The position numbers and the translations under genes were made by a program. Below, piece after piece: positions 15,736 to 23,550 of a stretch of 40,278 nt of DNA. Numbering within the stretch: position 1 is the stretch's first letter; each line of letters starts with the position of its first letter. The notes beneath the pieces were generated by a model that saw nothing but the letters and a program-made list of their open reading frames with translations, was not told the origin of the DNA and did not search any database. This DNA is from an uncultured Eubacteriales bacterium (GTDB lineage: Bacteria; Bacillota; Clostridia; Oscillospirales; Oscillospiraceae): contig UROF01000022.1 in NCBI GenBank assembly GCA_900549475.1, forward strand, positions 1 to 40,278, read 5' to 3'.

Positions 15736-16674
15736 TCACGCGGTGGATTTTTCCTGCTGCGCCCGCTCCTGAAGCTTGCGGCAGGTTTTACGGTAACGCT
15801 CGGCAATGGGGCCGGCATCCTTGTAGATGGCAGCCTTACCGGACCACTGCTTGCCCTCTTTCTGGGCGGTAATGGCCATGTAGAGACGGCGGTGCTCCTT
15901 ACAGCGGCAGCGGAGGACCTGCTCCGTGGGCGTGGTACGGACCCAGCGCCCGGCAGAGAGTGGCTCGCCGCACAAGGGACATACCGGCTGAGACACCTCG
16001 CGCCGGTTCTTGCAGGCCCAGCGGGTGTCATAGGTACCGAGATCCATCTCCCACAGGGGAGGCAGTCCCTTCTGTTTGGGAGGCTTGTGGAAAAAGGTCA
16101 GATCTTCAAACCGGTCCAGCATGGTCTGATAGACCAACACGGTGTAGTAGGTGTCGTTCCAGGCGCTGTGGAAATCCAGATCCGTGTCCATATGGAGCTC
16201 GGTCACGGCCTTCTCCAGAGAGGGCTGGCAGCCCAGATCACCGCCGAAGAGCTTCTGGTACATGTACTGCAGGTCGTAGTATTCGCACTTCCAGTCGGCA
16301 TCGAAAGAGATGCGGTGGAATTCAAAATTTTTCAGCAGGACCTCTACATCATTGTTGCCCCACTCGATGAAAATAGGATTGTCTCCGCACCAGCGCAAGA
16401 AGGCAGGTCCCATATCCAGAAAGGTGGGAGCCTCCGCCAGAAGCTGCTGCAGCTCCTCTCTGCTGTAAGGCAGCAGGCGGTAGGTCCGGTTGTCAATCTT
16501 CCGGCTGACCTTGGGATGGACATAGCTGTGAAAGGAGTCCACCATAGCGCCGCTGGCGCGGTCAACCTTCATGGCGGCTACCTCGATCAGTTCATGAAAG
16601 GGGAGACGTTCGCCGCTTTTGTCACGGTAAAATGCGGTATTCCATTCCAAATCCAGAAAAACAAGGTCGGACAT
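15736..16674 (-). CDS. DEDDh 3'-5' exonuclease-domain protein
   Basis: A 312-residue nuclease-like protein. The exonuclease fold opens with FLDLEWN (catalytic Asp8 and Glu10, motif I), continues with a central Asp region around WGNNDVEVL (motif II), and closes with FHSAWNDTYYT (motif III His and Asp), the DEDDh arrangement seen in KapD/ERI-1-like enzymes. After residue 230 a CPLCGEPL...CRC pattern suggests a small zinc-binding module, and a basic C-terminus follows. Substrate (RNA or DNA) is unknown. It lies 4 bp downstream of the pseudouridine synthase gene on the same strand, so both are probably one transcript involved in RNA metabolism (inference). Confidence 0.85.
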   Translation of the reverse strand: MSDLVFLDLEWNTAFYRDKSGERLPFHELIEVAAMKVDRASGAMVDSFHSYVHPKVSRKIDNRTYRLLPYSREELQQLLAEAPTFLDMGPAFLRWCGDNPIFIEWGNNDVEVLLKNFEFHRISFDADWKCEYYDLQYMYQKLFGGDLGCQPSLEKAVTELHMDTDLDFHSAWNDTYYTVLVYQTMLDRFEDLTFFHKPPKQKGLPPLWEMDLGTYDTRWACKNRREVSQPVCPLCGEPLSAGRWVRTTPTEQVLRCRCKEHRRLYMAITAQKEGKQWSGKAAIYKDAGPIAERYRKTCRKLQERAQQEKSTA

Positions 16675-16678
16675 AGGT

Positions 16679-17563
16679 TCAGCGCTCCAATAGCAATTTC
16701 ATATCCGCCGGCAGAGGGGCGGTAAAAGACAGGTTATCACCCGTGAGGGGATGGGTAAATGCCAGGCAGACGGCATGAAGGGCGGGACGTGGGATCAGCG
16801 AGTGGTCCTCAGTCCCATAGAGCCAGTCCCCTGCCAATGGGCAGCCGATGGCGGCCATGTGCACCCGGATCTGATGGGTGCGCCCGGTGTGAGGCGTTAC
16901 CGCTATCAGGGACAGGCCGTTTTTTAAACGGAGCAAACGGTAGTCGGTACGGGCCCATTGTCCTGCCGGGTCGATCTGACGCCGGATAGCGGAGCCAGGG
17001 GCTCGTCCGATCGACAGGGAGATCGTTCCGCAGGAGGGCTTGGGTGAGCCGATGCATACCGCCAGATAGCTCCGAAAGAAGCTGCCGCTGTGGAGATGTC
17101 GGCGAAGCTGATCGTGGATGTAGCCGTTTTTGGCCACTACCATGAGCCCGGTGGTGCCCCGGTCCAGCCGGTTTACCGGATGGAGAGAAGCAGACGGACC
17201 CAGATGAGCCATAAGCCCTGCTGCCAGCGTTGGCTCTGTGGGGACCAGAGAGGAGGGGATCACCGCCAGGGGGGCCCTCTTGTTGATGACCAGCAGATGC
17301 TCGTCCTCAAAGGCAATGTCAAGATCCATGGGGACCGGGGGGATATTGGTAGGGGTTTCTCCGGCGCTCAGGTCTACCGTCAGCACGTCGCCGGACTGGA
17401 GGATATGGTTAGTGAATACCCGCTGGCCATTGCAGATGAGACCGCCTTCGGCCCGTTTGATACGGCCGATACACCCGGTGGAGAGGCCCAGCTGGCCCCG
17501 CAGAAGGGAGAGCACTGTCCGCCCGTTCTGCTCAGGCGATACCGTCAGGGTAAGCCGTGCCAT
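16679..17563 (-). CDS. RluA-family pseudouridine synthase
   Basis: Isomerises uridine to pseudouridine in rRNA or tRNA. The protein begins with an S4 RNA-binding domain (about residues 12-72, GCIGRIKRAEGGLICNGQRV) and continues with the catalytic domain. Motif II is NRLDRGTTGLMV, holding the catalytic Asp; most relatives read HRLDRDTSG, so His to Asn and Asp to Gly are local variations. Motif III is TGRTHQIRVHMAAIGCPLAGDWLYG. Two ATGs lie 6 nt apart; the second (17563) is favoured because AGGAGG directly abuts the first. Target uridine cannot be told from sequence. Confidence 0.92.
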   Translation of the reverse strand: MARLTLTVSPEQNGRTVLSLLRGQLGLSTGCIGRIKRAEGGLICNGQRVFTNHILQSGDVLTVDLSAGETPTNIPPVPMDLDIAFEDEHLLVINKRAPLAVIPSSLVPTEPTLAAGLMAHLGPSASLHPVNRLDRGTTGLMVVAKNGYIHDQLRRHLHSGSFFRSYLAVCIGSPKPSCGTISLSIGRAPGSAIRRQIDPAGQWARTDYRLLRLKNGLSLIAVTPHTGRTHQIRVHMAAIGCPLAGDWLYGTEDHSLIPRPALHAVCLAFTHPLTGDNLSFTAPLPADMKLLLER

Positions 17564-17657
17564 AGCCATCCTCCTTTGTGCACAACATAAAAATTATACT
17601 ATGGATGAGAGGCTTTTTCAATAAGAAGAATCGTGCAAAACTGGGAAAAACGGCGAA

Positions 17658-17684
17658 AAGAGCCGTGACAGCGTCACGGCTCTT
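17658..17684 (-). terminator. Terminator of the SSB-like gene
   Basis: AAGAGCCGTGAC and GTCACGGCTCTT form a perfect 12-bp stem with a 3-nt loop. On the minus strand it is followed by TTTTCGCCGTTTTT. The stem overlaps the stop codon of the SSB-like gene. Confidence 0.85.
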
Positions 17685-18282
17685 CCTGTTTCAGCAAATG
17701 CATAATACTGACTTCGTAGGCAGTACGTTCCTCAGCGCCCCAATCGGTGACTTTGGTATAGATCCGGCTTTGGACCCGACCCTCCAGGGACAAGGTGTCT
17801 CCCACAGCCATGTGGCCTGTTACCATAGCCACTTGTCCCCAGGCGATACAGGGAAGGTAGTCTGCTCTCCCGTACCGCCGGTTGACGGCCAGCATCATGT
17901 CTGAGATGCAGCGGCCAAGGGGGGTACGGCGGAGGACAGGCGGCTTGCAGATAACGCCGCTGAGAAGGATGTCATTTTGATCCTCCTCCTGTGTGGGGGC
18001 GAGGGAACGTGCCAGAACGGAAATCACCAGACGGCTGCCCTGACCGCTTTTGTTGTTGAAGGAGCGCAGCTGGCCCTCTACGGCAAGCCGCCGCCCCGAT
18101 AAGGGGAGCAGAGGCTGCAGCTGTTCCCCGGTGGCGATGACCGGCAGATGATCCGCCTGTCCTGACAGACGGCGGACAGACAGGAGGAAGCGGTAGAACC
18201 GCTGTCCATGGTTTTCGTGAGACAACGCGGGCTCTTCGATGGCCTCACCCCGCAGCTGGACCAGATTGCGTACATCTTCCAT
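17674..18282 (-). CDS. Tandem OB-fold, single-strand DNA-binding-like protein
   Basis: A 202-residue protein in which two SSB-like OB folds follow one another: about residues 5-92 (VQLRGEAIEEPAL ... LAVEGQLRSF) and about 103-195 (ILLSGVICKPPVLRRTPLGR ... LSLEGRVQSR). The second repeat has the typical SSB pattern of an early G-x-(3-5)-P strand and a late EG-x-(0-1)-S/R strand. The acidic DDDIPF-type tail of housekeeping SSB is missing; the end is KQEEP. This suggests a monomer or dimer form with two folds per chain rather than the canonical tetramer. ATG is preceded by GAGGGGA. It is separate from rpsF/rpsR, so it is not the housekeeping ssb. Confidence 0.7.
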   Translation of the reverse strand: MEDVRNLVQLRGEAIEEPALSHENHGQRFYRFLLSVRRLSGQADHLPVIATGEQLQPLLPLSGRRLAVEGQLRSFNNKSGQGSRLVISVLARSLAPTQEEDQNDILLSGVICKPPVLRRTPLGRCISDMMLAVNRRYGRADYLPCIAWGQVAMVTGHMAVGDTLSLEGRVQSRIYTKVTDWGAEERTAYEVSIMHLLKQEEP

Positions 18283-18423
18283 ATATATGTTCCCCTCATT
18301 GGTAGTCCGGGGGACAGCCCCGGCTGACGTTACAGCCTATGCACCGTAGAAGGGAAAATATGCCAGCAATCAAAGAAAAGACGAGAGCAGAACTGGGTGC
18401 TCCAGACAACAGAGGCAAAAAAT

Positions 18424-18452
18424 GTGGGAGCAAAGGGTTTCTTTGCTCCCAC
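18424..18452 (-). terminator. Terminator of obgE
   Basis: GTGGGAGCAAAG (18424-18435) and CTTTGCTCCCAC (18441-18452) form a perfect 12-bp stem; read on the minus strand, a run of T (ATTTTTTG) follows. The rest of the 175-bp gap to the SSB-like gene holds only a GC hairpin near 18309-18325 in that gene's leader. Confidence 0.93.
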
Positions 18453-18457
18453 TGTGA

Positions 18458-19738
18458 TCAGCGCTGATATTCGAATTCCAGGTCGTACATGGAAACCAGA
18501 TCGCCGTCCTGGATGCCCATGGCCTCCAACCGGTCGAAGAGGCCGGATTCCCGGAGCATCTTGTCGAACCACAGACGGCTCTCGTAATCGCCGAAGTTGG
18601 TGTTGGAGATGAGCCGCTGGAGCCAGGGACCCTCCACCAGGTATACGCCATCCTCCACAGTGATCTCCAGGGGGGAGGAGGTGTCCACCTGAGGCGGCCG
18701 CTTGACATACTCCGGCTCGTATACTGCCACCGGCGGCAGCTCCCGCAGGCGGCCGGCAATGGCCTGCACCAACTCGCGGACGCCCTGATGGGCGGCGGCA
18801 GAAATGGTGAAGAGGGGGTAGCCAAGGGCCTCCACATGGGCTTTCAAAGCCTCCAGAAGGCTGCCATCGGTCATGATGTCCACCTTGTTGGCCACCACAA
18901 TCTGGGGCCGGGAGGCAAGGCTCTCGTTGTACTGGGTCAGCTCCAGGTTGATGGCATCAAAGTCTGCCACCGGGTCCCGGCCCTCGCAGCCGGACACGTC
19001 CACCACGTGGACCAGCAGACGGCAGCGGTCGATGTGCCGCAGGAAGTCGTGGCCCAGGCCGGCGCCCTCGCTGGCACCCTCGATGATACCGGGGATATCG
19101 GCCATGACGAAGCTGACGCCCTCATCCACGTAGACGACACCCAGGTTGGGGAACAGGGTGGTGAAGTGGTAGTTGGCGATCTTGGGCCGTGCCTTGCTGA
19201 CCACGCTGAGGAGGGTGGATTTGCCTACATTGGGGAAACCCACCAGACCAACGTCCGCCAGCAGCTTCAGCTCCAGCACCACGTCGTGGCTCTCGCCGGG
19301 CAGGCCGCTCTTGGCGAAGCGGGGAGCCTGCCGGGTGGGAGTGGCGAAGTGGGTGTTGCCCCAGCCTCCCTTGCCGCCCCGACAGAGGATATAGGGCTCA
19401 CTGCCGGACATGTCCTGAATAATTTCATTGGTTTCGGCGTCCCGGACCAGGGTGCCCCGGGGAACCCGGATGACAAGGGACTTGCCGTCCTTGCCGCTTT
19501 TCCGCTGTCCGGCACCGTCAACGCCGTTCTCCGCCACGTACTTGCGCTTGTAGCGGAAATCCATCAGGGTGGAGAGGTTGTCGTCCACCTGGAGGATGAT
19601 GTTGCCGCCGTTGCCGCCGTCGCCGCCGTCGGGACCGCCGGCGGCAATATATTTTTCACGATGGAAGGACACGCAGCCGTTGCCGCCGTTACCGGCTTTT
19701 ACGGTGATGCGGGCCTTGTCCACAAAGGATGTGGCCAT
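18458..19738 (-). CDS. obgE: GTPase Obg/CgtA
   Basis: Essential GTPase that binds the 50S subunit and links ribosome assembly to nucleotide state. The 426-residue protein has the glycine-rich Obg domain (residues 1-158, many GGDGG/GGNGG turns), the G domain with G1 GFPNVGKST, G3 DIPGIIEGASEGAGLGHDFL and G4 NKVD, and a C-terminal OCT domain (about 345-426). SD GGAGGT lies 5 nt before ATG. It is last in the rplU-prp-rpmA-obgE block but has a terminator upstream and its own good promoter, so it can be expressed apart from the ribosomal proteins. Confidence 0.98.
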   Translation of the reverse strand: MATSFVDKARITVKAGNGGNGCVSFHREKYIAAGGPDGGDGGNGGNIILQVDDNLSTLMDFRYKRKYVAENGVDGAGQRKSGKDGKSLVIRVPRGTLVRDAETNEIIQDMSGSEPYILCRGGKGGWGNTHFATPTRQAPRFAKSGLPGESHDVVLELKLLADVGLVGFPNVGKSTLLSVVSKARPKIANYHFTTLFPNLGVVYVDEGVSFVMADIPGIIEGASEGAGLGHDFLRHIDRCRLLVHVVDVSGCEGRDPVADFDAINLELTQYNESLASRPQIVVANKVDIMTDGSLLEALKAHVEALGYPLFTISAAAHQGVRELVQAIAGRLRELPPVAVYEPEYVKRPPQVDTSSPLEITVEDGVYLVEGPWLQRLISNTNFGDYESRLWFDKMLRESGLFDRLEAMGIQDGDLVSMYDLEFEYQR

Positions 19739-19776
19739 AGGGCACCTCCTGATCTTTGTTGATTGTTATGGGATAT

Positions 19777-19805
19777 ATTGTATCCAACAGGGAGAAAAAA
19801 TGCAA
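19777..19805 (-). promoter_or_regulatory. Sigma-A promoter of obgE
   Basis: On the minus strand TTGCAT (19800-19805), 17-bp spacer and TACAAT (19777-19782) lie between the rpmA terminator and obgE. Confidence 0.8.
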
Positions 19806-19824
19806 GTATCCCCCCTGATAGAGT

Positions 19825-19860
19825 AAAAAAGAGATCCCAGGCCGGGCGGCTTGGGATCTC
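19825..19860 (-). terminator. Terminator of rpmA
   Basis: GAGATCCCA (19831-19839) pairs with TGGGATCTC (19852-19860), with further GC/G-U pairs inside; six Ts follow on the minus strand (19825-19830). It separates ribosomal-protein transcription from obgE. Confidence 0.92.
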
Positions 19861-19875
19861 CTGTAGGTGTAGCAA

Positions 19876-20157
19876 TTACTGAGCCTCGTAGACGGAGACC
19901 TGCTTGCGGTCACGGCCAAGACGCTCAAAGCGGACGACGCCGTTCACCTTGGCGAACAGGGTATCGTCGCTGCCCTTGCCAACGTTGACACCGGGATGGA
20001 TGTGGGTGCCGCGCTGACGGACCAGGATATTACCAGCCAGGACGTGCTGACCATCGGCGCGCTTGGGGCCAAGGCGCTTGGACTCACTGTCACGGCCGTT
20101 CTTGGTGGAACCAACGCCCTTTTTGTGGGCGAAGAACTGAAGACCAATGTTCATCAT
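19876..20157 (-). CDS. rpmA: 50S ribosomal protein bL27, Prp-processed form
   Basis: Large-subunit protein whose N-terminus reaches the peptidyl-transferase centre. The 93-residue precursor starts MMNIGLQFFAHKKGVGST. The Firmicutes-specific leader before AHKKG carries the LQFF-A cleavage motif, which the protease Prp, encoded just upstream, removes before the protein works. Two adjacent ATGs are possible; the first has the better distance from GAAAGGA. Body and C-terminus are typical (RGTHIHPGVNVGKG, DDTLFAKVNGVVRFERLGRD). It ends in front of a strong terminator. Confidence 0.97.
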   Translation of the reverse strand: MMNIGLQFFAHKKGVGSTKNGRDSESKRLGPKRADGQHVLAGNILVRQRGTHIHPGVNVGKGSDDTLFAKVNGVVRFERLGRDRKQVSVYEAQ

Positions 20158-20205
20158 CTTGCTCTGCCATCCTTTCTGTAAGATGCTTGCGGGGGAACAG
20201 GGGGC

Positions 20206-20538
20206 TTACTCAGCCTCCATGACTTCAATATTGTCAGGGTACTCGTTGTGCAGCTCACTGAGATAGACCATCATGCCTGTCAGAAGGGTCTGACAGGTAC
20301 TCTCGGCGGTAGGGCCCAGGGAACCGGGCAGCCGCAGGGAGATGGAGGCGGTCTTTTCATTGACCTTTACGGCGGCACACAGGCCCATCACATCGTTGAG
20401 CGTACACTCAATGAGACGGACGGTGCTGGTGACAGCAGCGCAGACAATGTCCTCGCCTTCGCAGGCATAGCCGCTGTGGCCGCTGGCGTCAAAGCCGGTG
20501 ATCCGGCTGCCCTCCATATGAAAGGTAATGGTGGTCAT
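20206..20538 (-). CDS. prp: Ribosomal-processing cysteine protease Prp
   Basis: Cleaves the N-terminal extension of bL27 (LQFF-A), an essential maturation step in Firmicutes. The 110-residue protein has the catalytic pair His21 (ASGHSGYA) and Cys33 (GEDIVCAAVT), equivalent to His22 and Cys34 of the Staphylococcus enzyme. It lies between its substrate gene rpmA and rplU, starts 2 bases after the rplU stop, and lacks a clear SD of its own, so it is probably translated by coupling from rplU. Confidence 0.96.
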   Translation of the reverse strand: MTTITFHMEGSRITGFDASGHSGYACEGEDIVCAAVTSTVRLIECTLNDVMGLCAAVKVNEKTASISLRLPGSLGPTAESTCQTLLTGMMVYLSELHNEYPDNIEVMEAE

Positions 20539-20540
20539 GA

Positions 20541-20852
20541 TCAGGCGTTGATCTTGGTGATCTCGACCTTGGTGTAGGGCTGACGATGGCCCTGCCGCTT
20601 GCGGTAGCCCTTCTTGGGATTGTACTTGAAGATGCGGATCTTCTTGCCCTTACCGTTCTTCACGGTGTTGGCCTCCACGGTGGCGCCAGCCACGACGGGG
20701 GTGCCGATGGTGGCGTTGTCGCCGTCCAGGATCGCCAGGACCTTGTCGAAGACCACCTTGTCACCAGCCTCTACGGGCAGCTTCTCGATGAACAGGGTCT
20801 CGCCCTCGGCCACCTTGTACTGCTTACCGCCAGTTACGATGATTGCGTGCAT
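20541..20852 (-). CDS. rplU: 50S ribosomal protein bL21
   Basis: Large-subunit protein binding 23S rRNA. The 103-residue protein shows family segments MHAIIVTGGKQYKVAEGETL, KVVFDKVLAI and the basic C-terminal KGYRKRQGHRQPYTKVEI, which contacts RNA. It is first in the rplU-prp-rpmA operon. SD AAGGAG is present about 11 nt before ATG. A 79-nt 5' UTR with a nested stem structure precedes it and probably mediates feedback control. Confidence 0.98.
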   Translation of the reverse strand: MHAIIVTGGKQYKVAEGETLFIEKLPVEAGDKVVFDKVLAILDGDNATIGTPVVAGATVEANTVKNGKGKKIRIFKYNPKKGYRKRQGHRQPYTKVEITKINA

Positions 20853-20931
20853 TTACGTTTCAACTCCTTCATTACGGGCTCGCTGTCGGGGGCGTCGTCC
20901 TATGGACGCACTTATGCCCATTCAAAGCGGC
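20853..20931 (-). ncRNA. L21-leader-like structured 5' UTR
   Basis: From the predicted start (about 20931) to the ATG the RNA can fold into one three-tier stem: outer GC-CGCT with AGCG-a-GC, middle GGGC with GCCC, inner GCGTCC-ata-GGACG-a-CGC, then the SD. Position directly before rplU and the nested helices fit the ribosomal L21 leader family of Firmicutes. Assignment is by hand folding only; feedback binding by L21 is inference. Confidence 0.6.
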
Positions 20932-20937
20932 TCACCT

Positions 20938-20966
20938 AGTATATCAATTGCTTCCGGAAAAGTCAA
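20938..20966 (-). promoter_or_regulatory. Sigma-A promoter of rplU-prp-rpmA
   Basis: On the minus strand TTGACT (20961-20966), 17-bp spacer, TATACT (20938-20943): a strong promoter for the ribosomal operon. Confidence 0.9.
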
Positions 20967-21025
20967 CAGATTTTTGCAAAAAAATGATATTTTTCTCAGA
21001 ACGGGCCGAAAGTGTGCGCTGGGAC

Positions 21026-21526
21026 TTATGGCCTGTCCTCCGCAGCAGCGGCTGGGCCGCCGGCTGCCTTCCTGGGAAGAGGCGGGTGCTGGGCCATGTA
21101 CCGCTCCAGAATGGCGGCAGCGGAGCCCACAAACCGGGCGCAGGGCCGCTGGGCGTAGTAGGCGGCAGTGCGCTTCTCCGGCACCGGAGTTTCCGGCCCC
21201 TTCCGGCCCAGCAGCTCCCGGCAGATGATGGAGCCGTTCTCCCGTCGGAATTCCTCGGCCAGCTCCTGGACCAGGGCATAGTGGGCAGCCTTGGCCTCGT
21301 CATCATCAGGGGAAGAGTAGCCATAGAGGAGTCCTGCCGCCATGAGGATACCGCTGACGCCGCCGCACACCTCCCGCAGACGGCCCATGCCTCCGCCGAA
21401 GGAGGAGGCCAGCCGCAGGGCAAAGTCCGTCTCCAGCCCCAGGTCCTCTGCAAAGGCCAGAAATACCGACTGGGCGCAGTTATACCCCGCCAGGAAATTT
21501 TCCGCTGCCTTTTCCTCGTGGGTCAT
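21026..21526 (-). CDS. C_GCAxxG_C_C family protein
   Basis: A 166-residue putative redox protein of the C_GCAxxG_C_C family (common in anaerobes, function unsettled). The name-giving cysteines are present: YNCAQSVFLAF near residue 17, FGGGMGRLREVCGGVSG near 43-60 (Gly in place of the usual GC pair at one site), IICRELLG near 100 and PCARFVG near 127. The C-terminal 25 residues are Ala/Pro-rich and probably disordered. ATG is placed at 21526, 8 nt after GAGGAGG. It begins 13 nt after the luxS stop, so it is probably co-transcribed with luxS. Confidence 0.85.
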   Translation of the reverse strand: MTHEEKAAENFLAGYNCAQSVFLAFAEDLGLETDFALRLASSFGGGMGRLREVCGGVSGILMAAGLLYGYSSPDDDEAKAAHYALVQELAEEFRRENGSIICRELLGRKGPETPVPEKRTAAYYAQRPCARFVGSAAAILERYMAQHPPLPRKAAGGPAAAAEDRP

Positions 21527-21539
21527 GGCTGCTGCCTCC

Positions 21540-21998
21540 TCAGTAACTGAGTTTGTCCACTGTCCAGTCCCGGATGACATCGCAGTAATAGGCGCACTGG
21601 GTCCGGGCCAGAGCAGTGTCCAGGTTGATATAGTTCCCGCACTCGGCGGCACTCTTGCCGGGCATAGGCCCCTCCCAGGCGGCTCCGGCGGCAAAGACCT
21701 CCTTTACCAGGGCCACGGCGTCATCATCGGTGAGCTTCCTGCTGTCGAAAAGAAAGTAGAAGCCGGTCTGGCAGCCCATGGGGCCAAAGTAGATCACTGC
21801 ATCTTTGGCACGGCTGTTGCGGAGCAGGGTAGCAATGATGTGCTCTACGGAGTGCATCTCCGCGTTGGTCAGCAGGTCGCCGGTGTTGGGCTTTTTGAAG
21901 CGAAGGTCAAAGGTAGTGATCTCCCCGTCCCGGCGGGAGAGATACATGCCGGGCAGGAGCTTGGTGTGATCCACTTGAAAACTGGCAATGCGATCCAT
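21540..21998 (-). CDS. luxS: S-ribosylhomocysteine lyase LuxS
   Basis: Metal-dependent lyase that cuts S-ribosylhomocysteine into homocysteine and DPD, the precursor of autoinducer-2. The 152-residue protein has the metal-binding HSVEH (His49 and His53), catalytic Cys76 in GPMGCQTGFY, and a third-ligand Cys in AECGNYINL. SD AAAGGAGG lies 8 nt before ATG. It lies downstream of mtnN, which makes its substrate from S-adenosylhomocysteine, so the two genes cover the activated-methyl cycle. A multi-hairpin repeat separates them. Confidence 0.98.
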   Translation of the reverse strand: MDRIASFQVDHTKLLPGMYLSRRDGEITTFDLRFKKPNTGDLLTNAEMHSVEHIIATLLRNSRAKDAVIYFGPMGCQTGFYFLFDSRKLTDDDAVALVKEVFAAGAAWEGPMPGKSAAECGNYINLDTALARTQCAYYCDVIRDWTVDKLSY

Positions 21999-22033
21999 AG
22001 GTCGTTCCTCCTTTGCTGAAGCGGGGACAAATG

Positions 22034-22213
22034 CGGGGGCGCTGCCCCCGGACCCCGCAAACCTTTGAAAAGGTTTGATCCAAACTTTTATCCCGGGTAA
22101 AATGCAATTTTACCCGGGTGTATGTATATTTTGACGTATAATACTCGCCCATAAGCGAAACGTAGTTTCGCGCAAAAAGTTTCTTTTGGTCCTTTTCTTT
22201 TCAAAGAAAAGGA
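22034..22213 (+). repeat. Modular multi-hairpin intergenic repeat, copy A
   Basis: Ordered hairpins: GGGGGC-gct-GCCCCC; AAACCTTT-ga-AAAGGTTT followed by GATCCAAACTTTT; a copy-specific middle stem CCCGGGTAAAAT-gca-ATTTTACCCGGG (22092-22118); GCGAAAC-gta-GTTTCGC; an imperfect GCAAAAAG/CTTTTGG stem; and CCTTTTC/GAAAAGG at the end. It fills the space between mtnN and luxS. The last hairpin, read on the minus strand, can end mtnN transcription. Confidence 0.85.
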
Positions 22214-22225
22214 TGGAAGCCTCCG

Positions 22226-22909
22226 TTAGTTACCGTCCCGGAGGAAGCGAGCCAGGGGCAGCACCAGGGTGTTGAGGTGCTCCATAGCCTCGCCGAAGTT
22301 GAAGTACTCATCGGGGCTGTTCTCCATACACAGCCGATCGGACACGGACTTTACGGCGGAGAAGGGTACGCCGCAGCGCAGACAAACCTGGGCGATGGCG
22401 CCGCCCTCCATCTCGCAGAGAGTGGGGGAGAAGGTTCTGGCGATCCAGTCTGCCCGGTCCCCACGGACCAGAAAAGCGTCGCCGGTGGCCACGTCCCCCG
22501 TGACGCAGGAGACGCCCTGCCCCTCCAGGAAAGCGGCGATCTTCTCAGGGGCGGCGGTGGGGAAGTGCAGCGTATTTACCGTGGACACAAGGCCCACCGG
22601 GTCTCCGATGGGGGAGGTATCCACATCGTGCTGGAGGAAGCGCTCCGCTACCACCACTGTGCCAATGGGCAGATCCCGGAAGCTCCCCGCCACACCTGCA
22701 TTTATCACCCAGTCAGGGTGATAGCGGTCGATACACAGCTGGGCGGCCATGGCGGCGTTTACTTTGCCGATGCCGCCGGCGTAAGCGATGATATCCTTCT
22801 CGATTTCGTAGAACGGCACGCCGTGCACCGTCTCCAGAAGCTTTGCGTTTGCAGCGGCCAGCAAGCTCTCTATCTCACCAGCCATGGCGTAGGCAAGGGC
22901 GATCTTCAT
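22226..22909 (-). CDS. mtnN: 5'-methylthioadenosine/S-adenosylhomocysteine nucleosidase
   Basis: Hydrolyses the adenine from MTA and SAH; with SAH it produces S-ribosylhomocysteine for LuxS. The 227-residue chain has the nucleosidase fold with IAYAGGIGKVNAAMAAQLCID, WVINAGVAGSF, GDVATGDAFLV and, near the C-terminus, CEMEGGAIAQV (substrate-binding Met-Glu pair) and VKSVSD (catalytic Asp). Start ATG follows AGGAGGG. It is transcribed from an extended -10 promoter divergent from the DUF2975 gene. Confidence 0.97.
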   Translation of the reverse strand: MKIALAYAMAGEIESLLAAANAKLLETVHGVPFYEIEKDIIAYAGGIGKVNAAMAAQLCIDRYHPDWVINAGVAGSFRDLPIGTVVVAERFLQHDVDTSPIGDPVGLVSTVNTLHFPTAAPEKIAAFLEGQGVSCVTGDVATGDAFLVRGDRADWIARTFSPTLCEMEGGAIAQVCLRCGVPFSAVKSVSDRLCMENSPDEYFNFGEAMEHLNTLVLPLARFLRDGN

Positions 22910-22943
22910 ATGTCCCTCCTGATTACTTACAATTTTCGCTACC

Positions 22944-22972
22944 AGTATACCACAATCGACAGGCGGGGTAAA
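22944..22972 (-). promoter_or_regulatory. Extended -10 promoter of mtnN
   Basis: On the minus strand TTTACC (22967-22972), 17-bp spacer ending TGG, and TATACT (22944-22949). The weak -35 is offset by the TGn extension. Confidence 0.75.
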
Positions 22973-23006
22973 GATTTAAGATTTATTGAAAAACAATAAA
23001 AATATA

Positions 23007-23034
23007 TTGACAAACAAAAACACACGCCTATAAT
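23007..23034 (+). promoter_or_regulatory. Consensus promoter of the DUF2975 operon
   Basis: TTGACA (23007-23012), 16-bp spacer, TATAAT (23029-23034). Just upstream, ATTG-aaaaa-CAAT (22985-22997) is an inverted repeat between the divergent promoters and could be an operator for the Xre regulator encoded in this operon (inference). Confidence 0.88.
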
Positions 23035-23062
23035 GGAGGTACCAACTAAGGAGGGAACTGGG

Positions 23063-23536
23063 ATGAAACGAGTGGCATTGGTACGCACTTTGAAAGGCGT
23101 TGTGATTTTCCTGGCAGTGCTGGCAGCCATATTTTACGGCCTTGTTTTTCCTGACCTGATCCGGGGCATGGGAGTAGCGGAATTTGACTGGCTGGTGACA
23201 CCGTCCATCGTAGCGGTGAGTCTGAGTGCGATCCCCATCGTGATCGCTCTGGTGCTGTTCTGGCAGATCTGTACGGAGATCGGCCGGGACAACTCCTTCT
23301 GCCACCGCAATGCCTGGCGGCTCAGCGGCATCGGCTTTTGTGCTTTGGCGGATACCGGCTACTGTGTGGTGGGAACAGTGACGATTTTTGCCATTACCGG
23401 CGGCCATCCGGGGGTGTTCTTGGTTGCGACGGCGGCGATTTTGATCGGTCTGGCCATTGCTCTGGCGGCGTTCCTGCTCAGCCACCTGGTGCTGAAAGCT
23501 GCTGAAATGAAGGATGAAAATGATCTGACCATTTGA
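23063..23536 (+). CDS. DUF2975 family membrane protein
   Basis: A 157-residue inner-membrane protein with four hydrophobic segments (about residues 11-31, 43-67, 88-112 and 118-145) and a short charged C-terminus. The segment RDNSFCHRNAWRLSGIGFCAL after helix 2 is characteristic of DUF2975. Function is unknown, but the family is repeatedly paired with a YozG-like Xre regulator, as here (next gene, 14 nt downstream). ATG 23063 is set by AAGGAGGG (23048-23055); an earlier in-frame start has no SD. Confidence 0.85.
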   Translation: MKRVALVRTLKGVVIFLAVLAAIFYGLVFPDLIRGMGVAEFDWLVTPSIVAVSLSAIPIVIALVLFWQICTEIGRDNSFCHRNAWRLSGIGFCALADTGYCVVGTVTIFAITGGHPGVFLVATAAILIGLAIALAAFLLSHLVLKAAEMKDENDLTI

Positions 23537-23550
23537 GAGGGGGAGATAAA

